A stretch of DNA of 64,000 nucleotides from Caprella mutica (lineage: Eukaryota; Arthropoda; Malacostraca; Amphipoda; Caprellidae), in NCBI GenBank assembly GCA_947561585.1, contig CANNZV010001153.1, positions 113,583 to 177,582 of the forward strand. The letters are read 5' to 3'. A model generated the notes under the pieces. The model was given only the letters and a program-made list of their open reading frames with translations, was not told the origin of the DNA and made no database searches. The first letter of the stretch is position 1. Every line of letters begins with the position of its first letter. Below are positions 23,056-33,500 of this stretch, one piece after another. A program made the position numbers and the translations under genes.

Positions 23056-24068
23056 GGTGACTGGTATATTCCACCTCGGTATTTTCCACCCCGGTATATT
23101 GCATCATAGGTATATTCCACCCCGGCATATTCCACCCCAGTATATTCCACCCTAGGTATATTCCACCCCGGTAAATTCCACCCCACTTCACGGGTTAGGT
23201 TTGTTTAGTTATTAACTTATTAATATTAGTCATTCATTAATATTATATGTAATGCTAGGTAACTTGCATTTTCACTGTATCAAATTATACATTTTGCTGG
23301 CTAATCACAAAAATTAAATTTTTCACTACACATGTGACAGAACAGCAGAAAGAAAGGTTGTTTGAAAGCATTTATCAGTTGAGGTATTTAGATTTTCAAT
23401 CTCAAGCAGATTTTTTACACTATCGCCAACACAACAGCGATATTAATTGTAATATGATGTCGTATAGTATTTATTGTTTATTTATTTCATTTGGAATTTT
23501 AACTTCTTGTAAAAGTAGTGGTTTTTGACCGAAGGCTTTTTTACATGTTTTTTTAACCAGGATTTTTTTGATGGGGAGGGGGGGGGGGTTATTGCACAGG
23601 GTTTCAAGACTGAGAGGTAATTGTCTTTTTTCACAATGAGAGATTTTGATCACGGGGAATTTGGTCTTAGAATCCAAAACAGTAACTTATTAGCAAAGAG
23701 CGAAAACATTGGGTGGGTTATCTCTGCCAGTCGACCCTTTCCACACCTCATCCAACCATTGTTGTGGGAGCACATGTGCAGTTTCATGGTAAAAAGGTAT
23801 TAATATTAACTTTTTCAACACTTATACTTTGAAAAAAACTACCATATTTAGAATATTTGTAATTTTATTATTAAATATTGTCTAAATGTCTCAGGATACC
23901 GTCTGAGTTATTTTTTCATCGGTACGAATTATTTAACAAATGGCCATCAAAAAGTAAAATCTTTAGATTTTTATTGTCACCCAAATGAGCATTGTCAGAG
24001 GGTGTGGAATATACCTGGGGTGGAATTTACAGGGGTTGAATATAGCGGGGTGGAATATACCTAGAACC
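23056..24068. mobile_element. Foldback element FB4 (GGTATATTCCACCCC arms)
   Basis: Left arm 23056-23195 has ~15-bp GGTATATTCCACCCC monomers; right arm 24000-24068 has them inverted. Termini are GGTGACTGGTATATTCC and, inverted, GGTTCTAGGTATATTCC. Perfect 9-bp direct repeats TAAATTTAT flank it (23047-23055, 24069-24077) within the 15-bp array of the outer foldback, which resumes in phase on the other side. The interior holds an orphan arm fragment of the FB3 type (23520-23620) and a 64-codon frame at 23334-23528 starting TEQQKERLFESIYQLRYLDF (first codon GTG), unrecognised. Confidence 0.85.
23520..23620. repeat. FB3-like arm fragment inside FB4
   Basis: GGTTTTTGACCGAAGGC and GGGGGGGGTTATTGCACAGGG, then AGAGGTAATTGTC, resemble the right arm of FB3 (TTTTTGACCGAGGGG, GGGGGGTTATTGTCC). 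It may be a captured fragment or a decayed copy. Confidence 0.5.
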
Positions 24069-24477
24069 TAAATTTATATGTAAATAAATTTCATGTAAAT
24101 AAATTTATATGTGAATAAATTTCATGTAAATAAATTTATATGTGAATAAATTTCATGTAAATAAATATCATGTTAATAAATTTCATGTAATATTTCACGT
24201 AATAAATTTAATTCACTGCGTATTGATTCGATTTTTATTCTGCTGAAATGATATTTCATTTGGAGGAAACGCTATTTCATTTGGAGGAATTGATAGTTCA
24301 CTTGGAGGAATTGTTATTTCACTTTGATGAAATGTTTTTTCACTTTGATGAAGTTATATTTCACTTTGATGAAATTATATTTCACTTTGATGAAATTATA
24401 TTTCACTTTGATGAAATTATATTTCACTTTGATGAAATGTTATTTCATTTGGAGGAACTTCAATTGGAAAAGGTATA

Positions 24478-25010
24478 GTTGTGCCAAACTATGACTAAGC
24501 GTTGTTGAGGCGGTGGTGAACTTTGCAGACCGGAAACTAACGCTCCTCAACGCTCGTTATATTTATGCTGTTCAAAACTTTCGGAGCGGCAAGAGTGAAC
24601 ATAAGCGATGGTCAAGCCTATGAGACGTCGCTTGGATGGGGGCCAACCTCTGGTGAACGGTAACAAGCGGTGATGATTTTTTTCCTCGCTTCAAGAATGA
24701 TCCAACAAAGTTCCTCCAGTGTGACAGGGCCTTCAAAGATGAAGTTCAACTATCGATTTCAATCAAAAATCTATTAGAATTTCTGGTAGATTTCATGCGA
24801 TCAGCTCCGTAGTCAAAAGCGTTATACCGCTATACCAACTTTAAACCCTCGTCTAGCCAATGTCCACACAGTTAGAACACCGCTCTATCAACGCTCGCGT
24901 TTTCACGATTTTTTTTCCCTCTTGTGCGCCGTAATTCGGTCTATTGTTTCTGCTTTCAAGGAACGCTCCAACAAAGTTCGGGTGGTGTGGCTTGGCCTTA
25001 TAATTATTTT
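24478..25010 (-). repeat. Dispersed repeat X, copy 2, second part
   Basis: 24475-24700 is the reverse complement of 12835-13030. The stretch to 25010 goes on with degenerate CAACGCTCG, ACCGCTCTATCAACGCTCG and GAACGCTCCAACAAAGTTC words, suggesting repeat X itself has an array-type arm. Confidence 0.55.
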
Positions 25011-26577
25011 TAAGGCTGCCTTCAATATTCATCGAACGTTCATGCAGATATATACATCAATGTTGCGGTAACGATGAATGTACAGATGGTAGAACATGGA
25101 TGGTGACTAGCTAGGTTAAATAAAATTGCAGAATGAATGTTCATAATGAGTAAATGTAATGGAATTAACTGTGCAATGTTACAAAAAAAATTTCGTCACG
25201 AAATCTTTGATTATCTGGAATAGTATTATCAGTGTATCTTATATGTAAATAAAATATTTGACAGAAAAACTAATTGAGCAAGGATATAAAAATACGAGGT
25301 TTAATAATATGCTTATAACAAGAATTTATCCACCATATTATTCATGATTTAAAAATGTATAGTATTTCATGCAATGTTAGAGACTAAGAGGTAGTATTGT
25401 TCCTATATAACTCTGTACTATAGGAGGAGAAGTAGGAGAGACATGTCACATGGGGGGTATTTTTACGAGGTCTCCAGCTTCTATAACTAATTTCTGACTC
25501 TTGTTGTGAATTTAACTCATAAATAGTGAATTTAATTTCCTAAAATTCAGTGCAGGTATTCATTATGATAATATCATTGGCATGAATCACTTAATTTCCA
25601 AGAGTTTAATTAGTTCCTTTTTATCATTTGTATCTCACAATAGTGGACTTACATCAGTGACTATATCTCTTCCCAATAAAAAATAATTTTTTGTCTATTT
25701 CTCTAAATAGCTAAGCGTAATTGATTTCAACAGATATATACGAAAATTAATAATCGTATGTTGTTTCATGATTAAACTCTTTTTTATATTAAGTAGTGAT
25801 GAACATGAAACTTTACTCTGCATGTGGTTAGTGTTACACAATCTACGCTAAAATTCTGAAATCACTAATTCAACTAATACGAATTACCAGTGAAGAAATT
25901 TATCTGAAACATGAACATTGAACAACTTTACTTACTATCAATAAACCTCATAAATTCAATGCCTTATTACCGGCAATGATCGTATTAGGTTACAAGTTAG
26001 GTAGACTAAGTGTTACTTTATGTCAAATTTCTTTGTAAGTGGTACTGTATTTACACAGAGTAACTTTCATAACCATTTGGTGGTGATCAGTGACTTAGTC
26101 TCCTTAAACTCAATTAGAAACTACAATTTGATCAGATCAAAATGAAGTAGAAAAACTGCTAATCACATAGAATCATTATATCGAAAATTAAGGTGAAATA
26201 GTTTAATGAAAAGTATATGCAATTATTTATACTTGATACGTTTTCATTCTTATAAGTAAAAGATGCTAGAATTAAAATTAATTTTGAATATGAAAATTTA
26301 TTTATAGCTCGGAGAAGAAGTGATGCACTAAATTCATTGATACTTTCAAATTTATGCATATTTTCATGATCATAATATGGATTTTCAACTGTATTGAAAG
26401 AAAATTCATTCACATTTTTTCAAATTTTATAATACTACTATACATTAAAATCAATGTTCCATAGAATCCATTAAACGCTTCTCCTGAAAGCCATTAGAGG
26501 AATACGGATGGATGAGAAACGCAAAGAGATTCTTTAGGTTCCAAGCTGCAGAAATTCCTTTTATTCCTACATATATA
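25011..26577. other. AT-rich DNA without recognisable feature
   Basis: No supported gene. The 84-codon minus frame at 26159-26413 has no recognisable motif and sits in AT-rich DNA. Confidence 0.45.
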
Positions 26578-27807
26578 CAGGGTGGGGCGTAAGTTTGGAA
26601 GCAATTTTTCAAACATTAATATAATTCTTAAAAATAAGTTCCTAAGTAGGTGATAGAGTTTGAACTATAGTAGAGCCATTATTGCTCTACACCGTGCCGG
26701 GAAGTCAGATTCCGTCATTTCAAAGACTCTCTCAATAGCGAGATCGACTGTTTGGAAGTGTGTGAAGCGTTTTAATGAGAGAGGAGACTTGACGGATCGT
26801 CCGAGAAGTGGTAGACCACGCTCACAACGCACCAAACAACTGATAAAATGTGCCCGAGAGAAGATCAGGGGGAACCCGAAAAGGTCAATACGATTGTTAG
26901 CCAAAACAGCTAATGTGAGTCCCAGAACAGTGAGAAGAGTTGTCAAAGAAGACCTAAAGATGTCCTCTTTCACCCTCCAAAAGAGACAGACTCTGTCAGA
27001 AGCTGTAAAGAAAAAGAGATTGGAGAGAAGCAAAGCACTTCTGAGAGAATTGAAGTCTGGCACGGCTGGTGAAATTGTTTGGTCTGACGAAAAAACGAAA
27101 AAAATTTCACAGTGGAAATGGCTCACAACCGGAGGAATGACAGAATAATTGGTAAAAGTGCAAAAGACATCCCATACAACCAAAAAACTGTCCACAGAAC
27201 CATGAAACCTGCTTCAGTAATGGTCTGGGCCGCCGTTTCAGAAACTTGGAGATCTCCTTTAATTTTTGTGGAACAAGGCGCCAAAATCAATGCTAAATGT
27301 TATATTGAGAATATTTTGACGCCAATGTTGGAGTCAGCTAAGGATCACTTCGGTAATGACACTCTATGGACATTTCAGCAAAACGGCGCGACTTCACATA
27401 CTGCAAATGTCACTCAAAACTGGTGCCATGACCATCTTCCACGGTTTTGGTCCAAAGAAATGTGGCCTCCCTGCTCCCCAGATGTTAATCCTATGGACTT
27501 TTCGGTATGGTCCATTCTTGAATCAAAGGCCTGTGGTAAATTCCATCGCAGTGTGGATGATTTAAAGCGTTCGCTCCCGAGATCTTGGAAGGAAATTTCA
27601 CAAGAACAGTTGCGTGCCGCAGTAGGAGGAGTTCGGAGGAGATTTGAGGCTGTTATTAAAAACAAGGGGGGACATTTTGAATAAATTTATGATTTTTGAA
27701 TTCTTAAAACCCTTATGTAATAATACATAACTGTAAATTATTATATATATTTTTCGTTGGATTATAATATGCACTTTCATTTGCTTCCAAACTTACGCCC
27801 CACCCTG
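26578..27807 (+). mobile_element. Tc1/mariner superfamily element, DD37D (maT-like), 1230 bp
   Basis: Perfect 27-bp terminal inverted repeats begin CAGGGTGGGGCGTAAG (26578-26604, inverted at 27781-27807), flanked by TA on each side (26576-26577, 27808-27809). One transposase gene fills the inside on the plus strand. Full length and perfect TIRs indicate a fairly recent insertion, but the transposase is inactivated. Confidence 0.95.
26660..27684 (+). pseudogene. maT-like (DD37D) transposase, frameshifted and catalytically altered
   Basis: The first frame (26660-27148) carries the N-terminal paired-type HTH DNA-binding region (SVISKTLSIARSTVWKCVKR), the GRPR linker (DRPRSGRPRS) and a second HTH, up to the first catalytic aspartate in VWSDEKT. 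A frameshift in the A-rich tract near 27093-27108 moves the frame to the one open to 27684, which continues with VEMAHNRRND, ASVMVWAAVS and the second catalytic block. That block reads FQQNGATSHTAN, with Asn where the family has Asp. The third aspartate is in SPDVNPMDFSVW. Thirty-seven residues separate the second and third positions, as in maT/DD37D. No ATG is present at the expected start (TTG at 26660). Confidence 0.9.
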
Positions 27808-27809
27808 TA

Positions 27810-28454
27810 TATATCATGTTTAAATATTAATTTGGCAAATGTAACCTTCAATTTGTTTTATGGCTCTATACTGCTGGGTTAAAATGTTCAATTGCAAAGT
27901 ATAAGATTACATAAACAATTTTTCTATCTGACTACATCTTCGTAATTCCTTGTATCTATTTTTATCACTTAATCTATTTGAGTTAGAGTAGAATTCAGAA
28001 TCTATGACTCAGATAATAACTAATGTGTGGCGTTAGAATTAAATGACTAGACCAGGGGTGAACAAATGCAGCACTCTGTGCTATTTTGGCCCTCAGAGCG
28101 GCACTCGTGCCCACCAGGGAAACGGCGCTTTATTTTCTTCCAAAGAAAATTTAGAATATTTAGCCCTGACTGCTTTATAAATTATAACGATAATATAGAA
28201 GAGGATGGTAAACTAATTGAAGAGGAGTATATTTGTAATGACCTTGATACTTTGATAGTCAATTTTATCTCTTAATAAGGTATTTTTAGTTTATTTAATT
28301 TGCGCCATCTAGTGACAAATAACACAAGCTTTGCACGAGTCATTGACGCCATCTTATTATATTACCACAAGCGTTGTCCAAATTTTTTTTGTATATCCGC
28401 GAGTATTATTATTAATTATAAGTCTAGAAATGCTTTATTTGTTAGATTATTGTA
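27810..28454. other. AT-rich intergenic DNA with possible hAT terminus at 28053
   Basis: CCAGGGGTGAACAAATGCAG near 28053 resembles a hAT-type terminal repeat, but no inverted partner or duplication was found. The 69-codon frame 28066-28275 (ending ICNDLDTLIVNFIS) is unrecognised. Confidence 0.3.
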
Positions 28455-28994
28455 CAGGCATCCCTCGCTTTAGTTACCAAATCACGACTCAGTTTAGTTA
28501 CCAAACGGTAACTAAAGCGAATAAAAGTAACAAGAAATTTATAATTGTCACTCCTTGATTTAGACCTCCTTTTCTATGAGTTATAGAAATAAAATTTATT
28601 ATTAGAGTAAAACGTATAGAAGCATATTATTAATAATATATGCAGTCTTTCATTGTTTGTGACTGTGATGAAAAAGTTTAAAGTCGTGCATTTATTAAAT
28701 GTTTTAAAATCCATCCATAGCTTAACTCTCATTCAGTATAGGTGAGTGATTAATATATACTTAGACTTCTATAATTATTGTGCTACATTTAACAAACAGC
28801 AATTTTATGCACTATGAAATATTTTTGGTAGTAGTGTACTAAGTTCCAAGTTATTGGTTGGTTCTACCATTTCGGACACCTCAAAAAAGAAAATATAATT
28901 ATTATTTAACTTCTATTCTATTGGTATCATGGATACCAATTGAATTAAAGTTAATAATAATAATAATTAACTTTTAAATCTCATATTATCCAAA

Positions 28995-29567
28995 CCTGTA
29001 AGAAAATAAGTCAAATTAAAGGAATAGTTTATTCAGCCAAGCCTTATTTTAACAGAGACTCTTTACTTTTAATTTACTACTCTTTGGCTTATTCTGTTTT
29101 TACTCAATGTATTATTTTTTATGGAAAAACTTTTAACGTTCACTTACATTCTTTGAAAATTTTAATTAACGATATCTTAAGAATAATTTTAAATGTTAAG
29201 AGAAATGCGAACAATGTGCCTTTAATGTCCACCAATGAAATGTATTTTAAACTAGGTATTTTAAAATTTGAATATGTATGTAATTATTTTTTATTGTCAT
29301 TTTTAAGGAAAGCTTTATATGAAGATCCCATACTTTTAGAAAAGTATTTTAATGATTTCATACCTGCACATGACCATCAAACCAGAGGATATAGAATAAT
29401 TTTTACCGAGAATTAGATTAGAGCTAGAAAGAAATTTCACTATTTATAGATCTATCGAAGCTTTTAACAATTTACCTGAATTTTTATGTAACCCTATGTC
29501 CAACTACAGTTTAAAAAAATATAGAAAATATTGTCTTAACCGTTATAACCCTAGTCCTGTTTAATAT
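28995..29567 (+). pseudogene. LINE reverse transcriptase, C-terminal end
   Basis: Joined by minor frame changes, the plus strand reads KLKGIVYSAKPYFNRDSLLL (about 29008 on), the 29084-29416 frame (LHSLKILINDILRIILNVKR... FIPAHDHQTRGYRI), and after a stop/shift at 29415 RIRLELERNFTIYRSIEAFN then LPEFLCNP. This is the familiar C-terminal region of jockey/RTE-class LINE polyproteins (the conserved L..LQ...IR.I region and the final NsLP block). About 250 bp downstream, AATAAATAATAAA (29825-29837) may be the 3' end. It is 5'-truncated, as usual for LINE copies. Confidence 0.6.
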
Positions 29568-29865
29568 GTTTTTACCTTGTATTTGATACTTTTAATATTG
29601 ACTTATGCAGACCGGTAACTTAGGTAGGTATTATATTTTTAGGTAGATTTATATTTTTGAATTGGTATTCTATTTTTAGGTAGATTGTGTATTTTTTGAA
29701 ATGTATGATATTTTTAGTTAGATTTTATATTTTCAGATTCTACAAGTCATACTAGACTTTTAAAGAATCAAACTGCTTGTATTTTAAAATTGTATTACTT
29801 TATTTTGTATGTGAACAGAATTTCAATAAATAATAAACAATGATTATTATATAAAGATTTTCACG

Positions 29866-29912
29866 TGTTCGAAAATATGGAACCGTGCGATAACACGGAA
29901 CTTACCCTAAAA
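29866..29912. repeat. Half copy of the TCGGACGG MITE family
   Basis: TTCGAAAATATGGAACCGTG, then CGATAACACGGAACTTACCC followed by TA, matches the right arm of the MITE at 34547-34709. No left arm was found. Confidence 0.55.
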
Positions 29913-30571
29913 TGGGACATGTTGAATTTCTGAACCAATTGCTTCTAATAACCTCATCTGGATTATAATTTTGATATTTTTTTAGTTACTGTGAAATAAT
30001 CACAGAAAATTGTCTCAGTTTTCTATGTCTAGGAGCGGTTCTTATTTCGAATCACGACTCGAAATAAGGACCACTTTTACTAAAGTGAGTTGTACTTAAA
30101 GCGAGGCCTGCCTGTATATAAATCACAAATTCAAATATTTATAGATTATTTCCGAAGATAATCAGACATTCTTTTGAAGAGTTGGATTTTTCAACTCTTT
30201 ACTCATCCAAGTTACTATATTTTTCTTGAATAAGAAGAAAAAGATGCCTAGTTCCCTATAAAGTGATCCAAATTCTAGCTGCAATTTCTAGTAGGCGTTC
30301 ATTGTGTTATAAACCTGTGTCAAGTTAGGAAGTGAAGTGTTCTCTCTTGGTGTCTATTCTATCTTCTTAATTTAGTAACTCTTTTTTTTATCTTGTCTAT
30401 CTTTTATATATACTTGTTCAATTCTAAATGTTACAGATTAAATCTTGTTAGTTTGGTAACTGTTATTATAAGTAAATAAACATTAAGTTCACTTGTCAAA
30501 AATGAAGCTGATAACGCGATTAAATATGGCTAATAGGCACGCAACTTTAAATATTAAATTCTGCGAAGTTT

Positions 30572-33500
30572 ATGCATATTTCCAGGTAAATTTCTCTCGC
30601 ACTTTCGTAATGGATAACTTTTTATCAGTGTTAATGGAACTTTGATTTGGGACAGTCTGAAAACTGAATCTAGTTTTGTGCTCCCTAGTGGTGAGTTCCT
30701 TATTTACTCTTATAAATATTTTCTGTACATATTTGATTTCTATATTTCCGATATATAATTTAAACTATTTATTATCATTTGTATTATGTTGTGATTGGGT
30801 TTAGTTGAACCTGTGGGTGCTGTATTGGATTGAGCTGGTTCAAATCTAAACAACTCTGACCAAGGAACGCTCATGGTGCACCGGTCCACAGAGACATTCG
30901 GGCATACAATCATTTGAAAGTAAAAGGTTCTGAGGACATGCACGATGACTATCGCTGTCATAGATTAAAATAACCTTTCTGCTCTTTCTGATTAGCACCT
31001 GCTTCAATTCTCTTTCCCATATTATTAGTTTAGCTTATAGAAGTTAAATGTTCTGTTTAGTCCTGGTTCGCAGGAGCTCTCGTCCTGGAGACTAAAATCA
31101 CTTGATTCATAGCGGACCGCAGTCTTCAGTGGAGGTTTCCCGAAGAATTTCCAGATTGTTGGTGGAAGTTTTACAAGACTGACTAGCGTCATAACCAACG
31201 CCATCTATGAGATGATAGCATAAACTTAAGTTAACCAATAAAAATTATTTCATATCCGTTACTAATCAATGTTTATTCATCATATTAATGTAAACTATTT
31301 GATATAAAAATTAGACGCACCCCTCCTTTAAAGTAGTGCCGGTGTTTAAAAAATTTACCTCAGACTCTTTTTGTCTAGATCAGTTGTTCTTACACTGGTA
31401 AGAAATTGTGCAATCATTTTTAATTTCCTTTTTTAATAAGTAAGGCAGCCATTGTCATTTATCCTGTGATTTTATGAAATAGTTATTAAGTTTTTATTAC
31501 TTATGCAAAATAACTTATTTTTGTTTTTATTGTTAATTATTTTCGCATGAAAAAAGAAAAGTATAATTATATATCTTTATTAATTACTGTTGATTCAAAT
31601 AATGAATATACTACCAGTATTTATGTGCAAAATGTGTACGATTGTATTATCAGGGAAAGAATAAACGAGGTCACTTTAAATTTTAGATACAAGAACTGTG
31701 GAGTTTTCAGTCAAAATTTTGAGATTTGACAACGTTGCATTGGATAAGGTCCGCCTTTTCGTAGTATTGGGAAAAGATACCTATTGGTGAATTATCTTTG
31801 AATATAGAAGGTAGGTGGCATTAAATCTTACTATTTTACAATTAGCTTTACATTTCTATTAAAATTAATTATATCTATTGATTTGAGTTCTCCAGTAATA
31901 ATTAGAGTATTTTCACTATTTTGTTTTGGTCACTTAACATCCAAAAGTATAAGAATTTTAAAGTCAAATAAATAATTGCTAATAATAATTTGCCTGAACT
32001 CATGGAAGTATACTGAACTATAGCAATAGGAAAGTTTGGGACATTTTGGAGGGTAATATTGAAATATCAATATGTGGGAGTTTGAATGAAATCACACTAA
32101 TATATCATAATTATTTAAGAGAGGACATGCAATGACATTTCCATATCCCCCCACGGATAGTATAAACTCAATCAGTATCATTCATCAACGTGTTGCGTAA
32201 CTCAGGTGGATTATTTGGAATACTGTGTAATGTACTGAATGTAAGAAATTTTGGACATATGAATAACCTAATCGACGACAATATTAACAATGTTAGTCAT
32301 CAATATAAGTAAGGATGTGACATTGTGCATATTGCATATATGCTAACCGAAAAATATGCACTTCTTGGTCATTTTTTAACATGTAAATGTCTAATCTATG
32401 TCGTTTTCTTCTGGACCCCTGCATAGAAAATGATTTTAACTGTGGACCCAAGTAAATTTTATCAAACTAATTATTCAAACTTAAAAAGTTTGCAGGTGGA
32501 ATATTGAAACTACAAATGTATTAATGATTAATGACACTTGGTATTTAGTAAATACTAGTAGTTATTGATAAATAAATGAATAGGTACAATTATTTTAGAG
32601 TTGCACTACTCAGAAAATATCAACTTGTAGCACGTATATATGCATATAATTTGTTTAAGTAAAAAAACACGAAACTGTTTAAATTTACCATTTAATAACT
32701 TAGTGTCGCTGCTTATAGCTGGGAATCCTTGTAAGTTTAAAGGGAACCGCTGGTCTAACAAGATGGTTTATGATTTTCGAGTCATGACTAAAGTAATGAA
32801 CGGAATGTGATATATGAATGTCGAATAGTTTAGAGCTTTAGAAGACTATATCTGGCTGACGGAAACATTTGCTCCTTTTGTTTCTTGTGATGTAGAACGG
32901 GTGTTTTCCCAGTACAGAAATACATTAGCAGATAATAGGAGGAGATTCACTGTTGGAAACCTGAAATACCATTTAACAATAAAGTCCAATTCCACTGTTT
33001 GAAATTGAATGTTTATGTTTGAAATTGACTTACTATTAAAAAAGTCTAAATTTGAAACAGCTTTGTTATATTTTGTTTTTTAACGTTAAACATTTCACAG
33101 TAAAAAGAAAAACTTGAGATTACACCTTCGATTTATTGCAAGTTCCATTCAAACCACCAAAGTACAATTACATTCAAATCATAACTATATACAGATTAAC
33201 TTTATTTTAAATTCCGTAATTAACTTTAGGCATGTAATATGCACACTATATTGAATAATTTCGATCATATAAAATGCATATTTCCAATATGCATTTTGGT
33301 TCAGCATATATGCACATTGACTTTTTGCATATATATGCATATTTCCAGAAATAGGCATATAATATGCTGCATATCGCGTCAAAAATTATGCATATTTTAT
33401 GCTGCATATTGTCACATCCCTAAATATAAGTTATACCAATGAGAGGGGGTACGAGGGGTTTCACAACAACCCCTCGCCCCCATCTCTCACCCATTACCAT

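Larger units (their letters stand above)
22207..24477. mobile_element. Large foldback element with two-layer arms
   Basis: Inverted ends TATACCTTTTCCAATTGAAG and the complement at 24458-24477. Arms then consist of ~20-bp AAAGTGAAATATAACTTCATC monomers (22250-22400, inverted 24300-24450), a non-repeated inverted block (CAGAATAAAAATCGAATCAA, inverted at 24223-24242), and an inner array of 15-bp CATGAAATTTATTTA monomers (22505-22770, inverted at 23015-23055 plus 24069-24205). The arms pair for ~500 bp. The centre is AT-rich. Foldback FB4 is inserted in the right arm. No clear target duplication was seen outside the TATACC ends. Confidence 0.75.
28455..30114. mobile_element. pogo/Tigger-like TIR pair (CAGGCATCCCTCGCTTTA)
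   Basis: Left end CAGGCATCCCTCGCTTTAGT; right end, inverted, CAGGCAGGCCTCGCTTTAAG; each flanked by TA. Inside each end lies a shared AATCACGACTC block. CAG...CCCTCG termini with TA duplications are typical of pogo-type elements in the Tc1/mariner superfamily. The interior contains no transposase but holds a LINE 3' fragment and half of a small MITE, so it is a MITE or deletion derivative enlarged by insertions. Confidence 0.6.

Noticed and set aside
26665..27195. 176-codon minus frame opposite the mariner transposase
   Set aside because: Shadow of the real transposase; the plus frame shows HTH and catalytic motifs.
33185..33442. Frames encoding MHIYAKSQCAYM-type residues
   Set aside because: Come from the GCATATATGCATA subterminal repeats of the hAT element.
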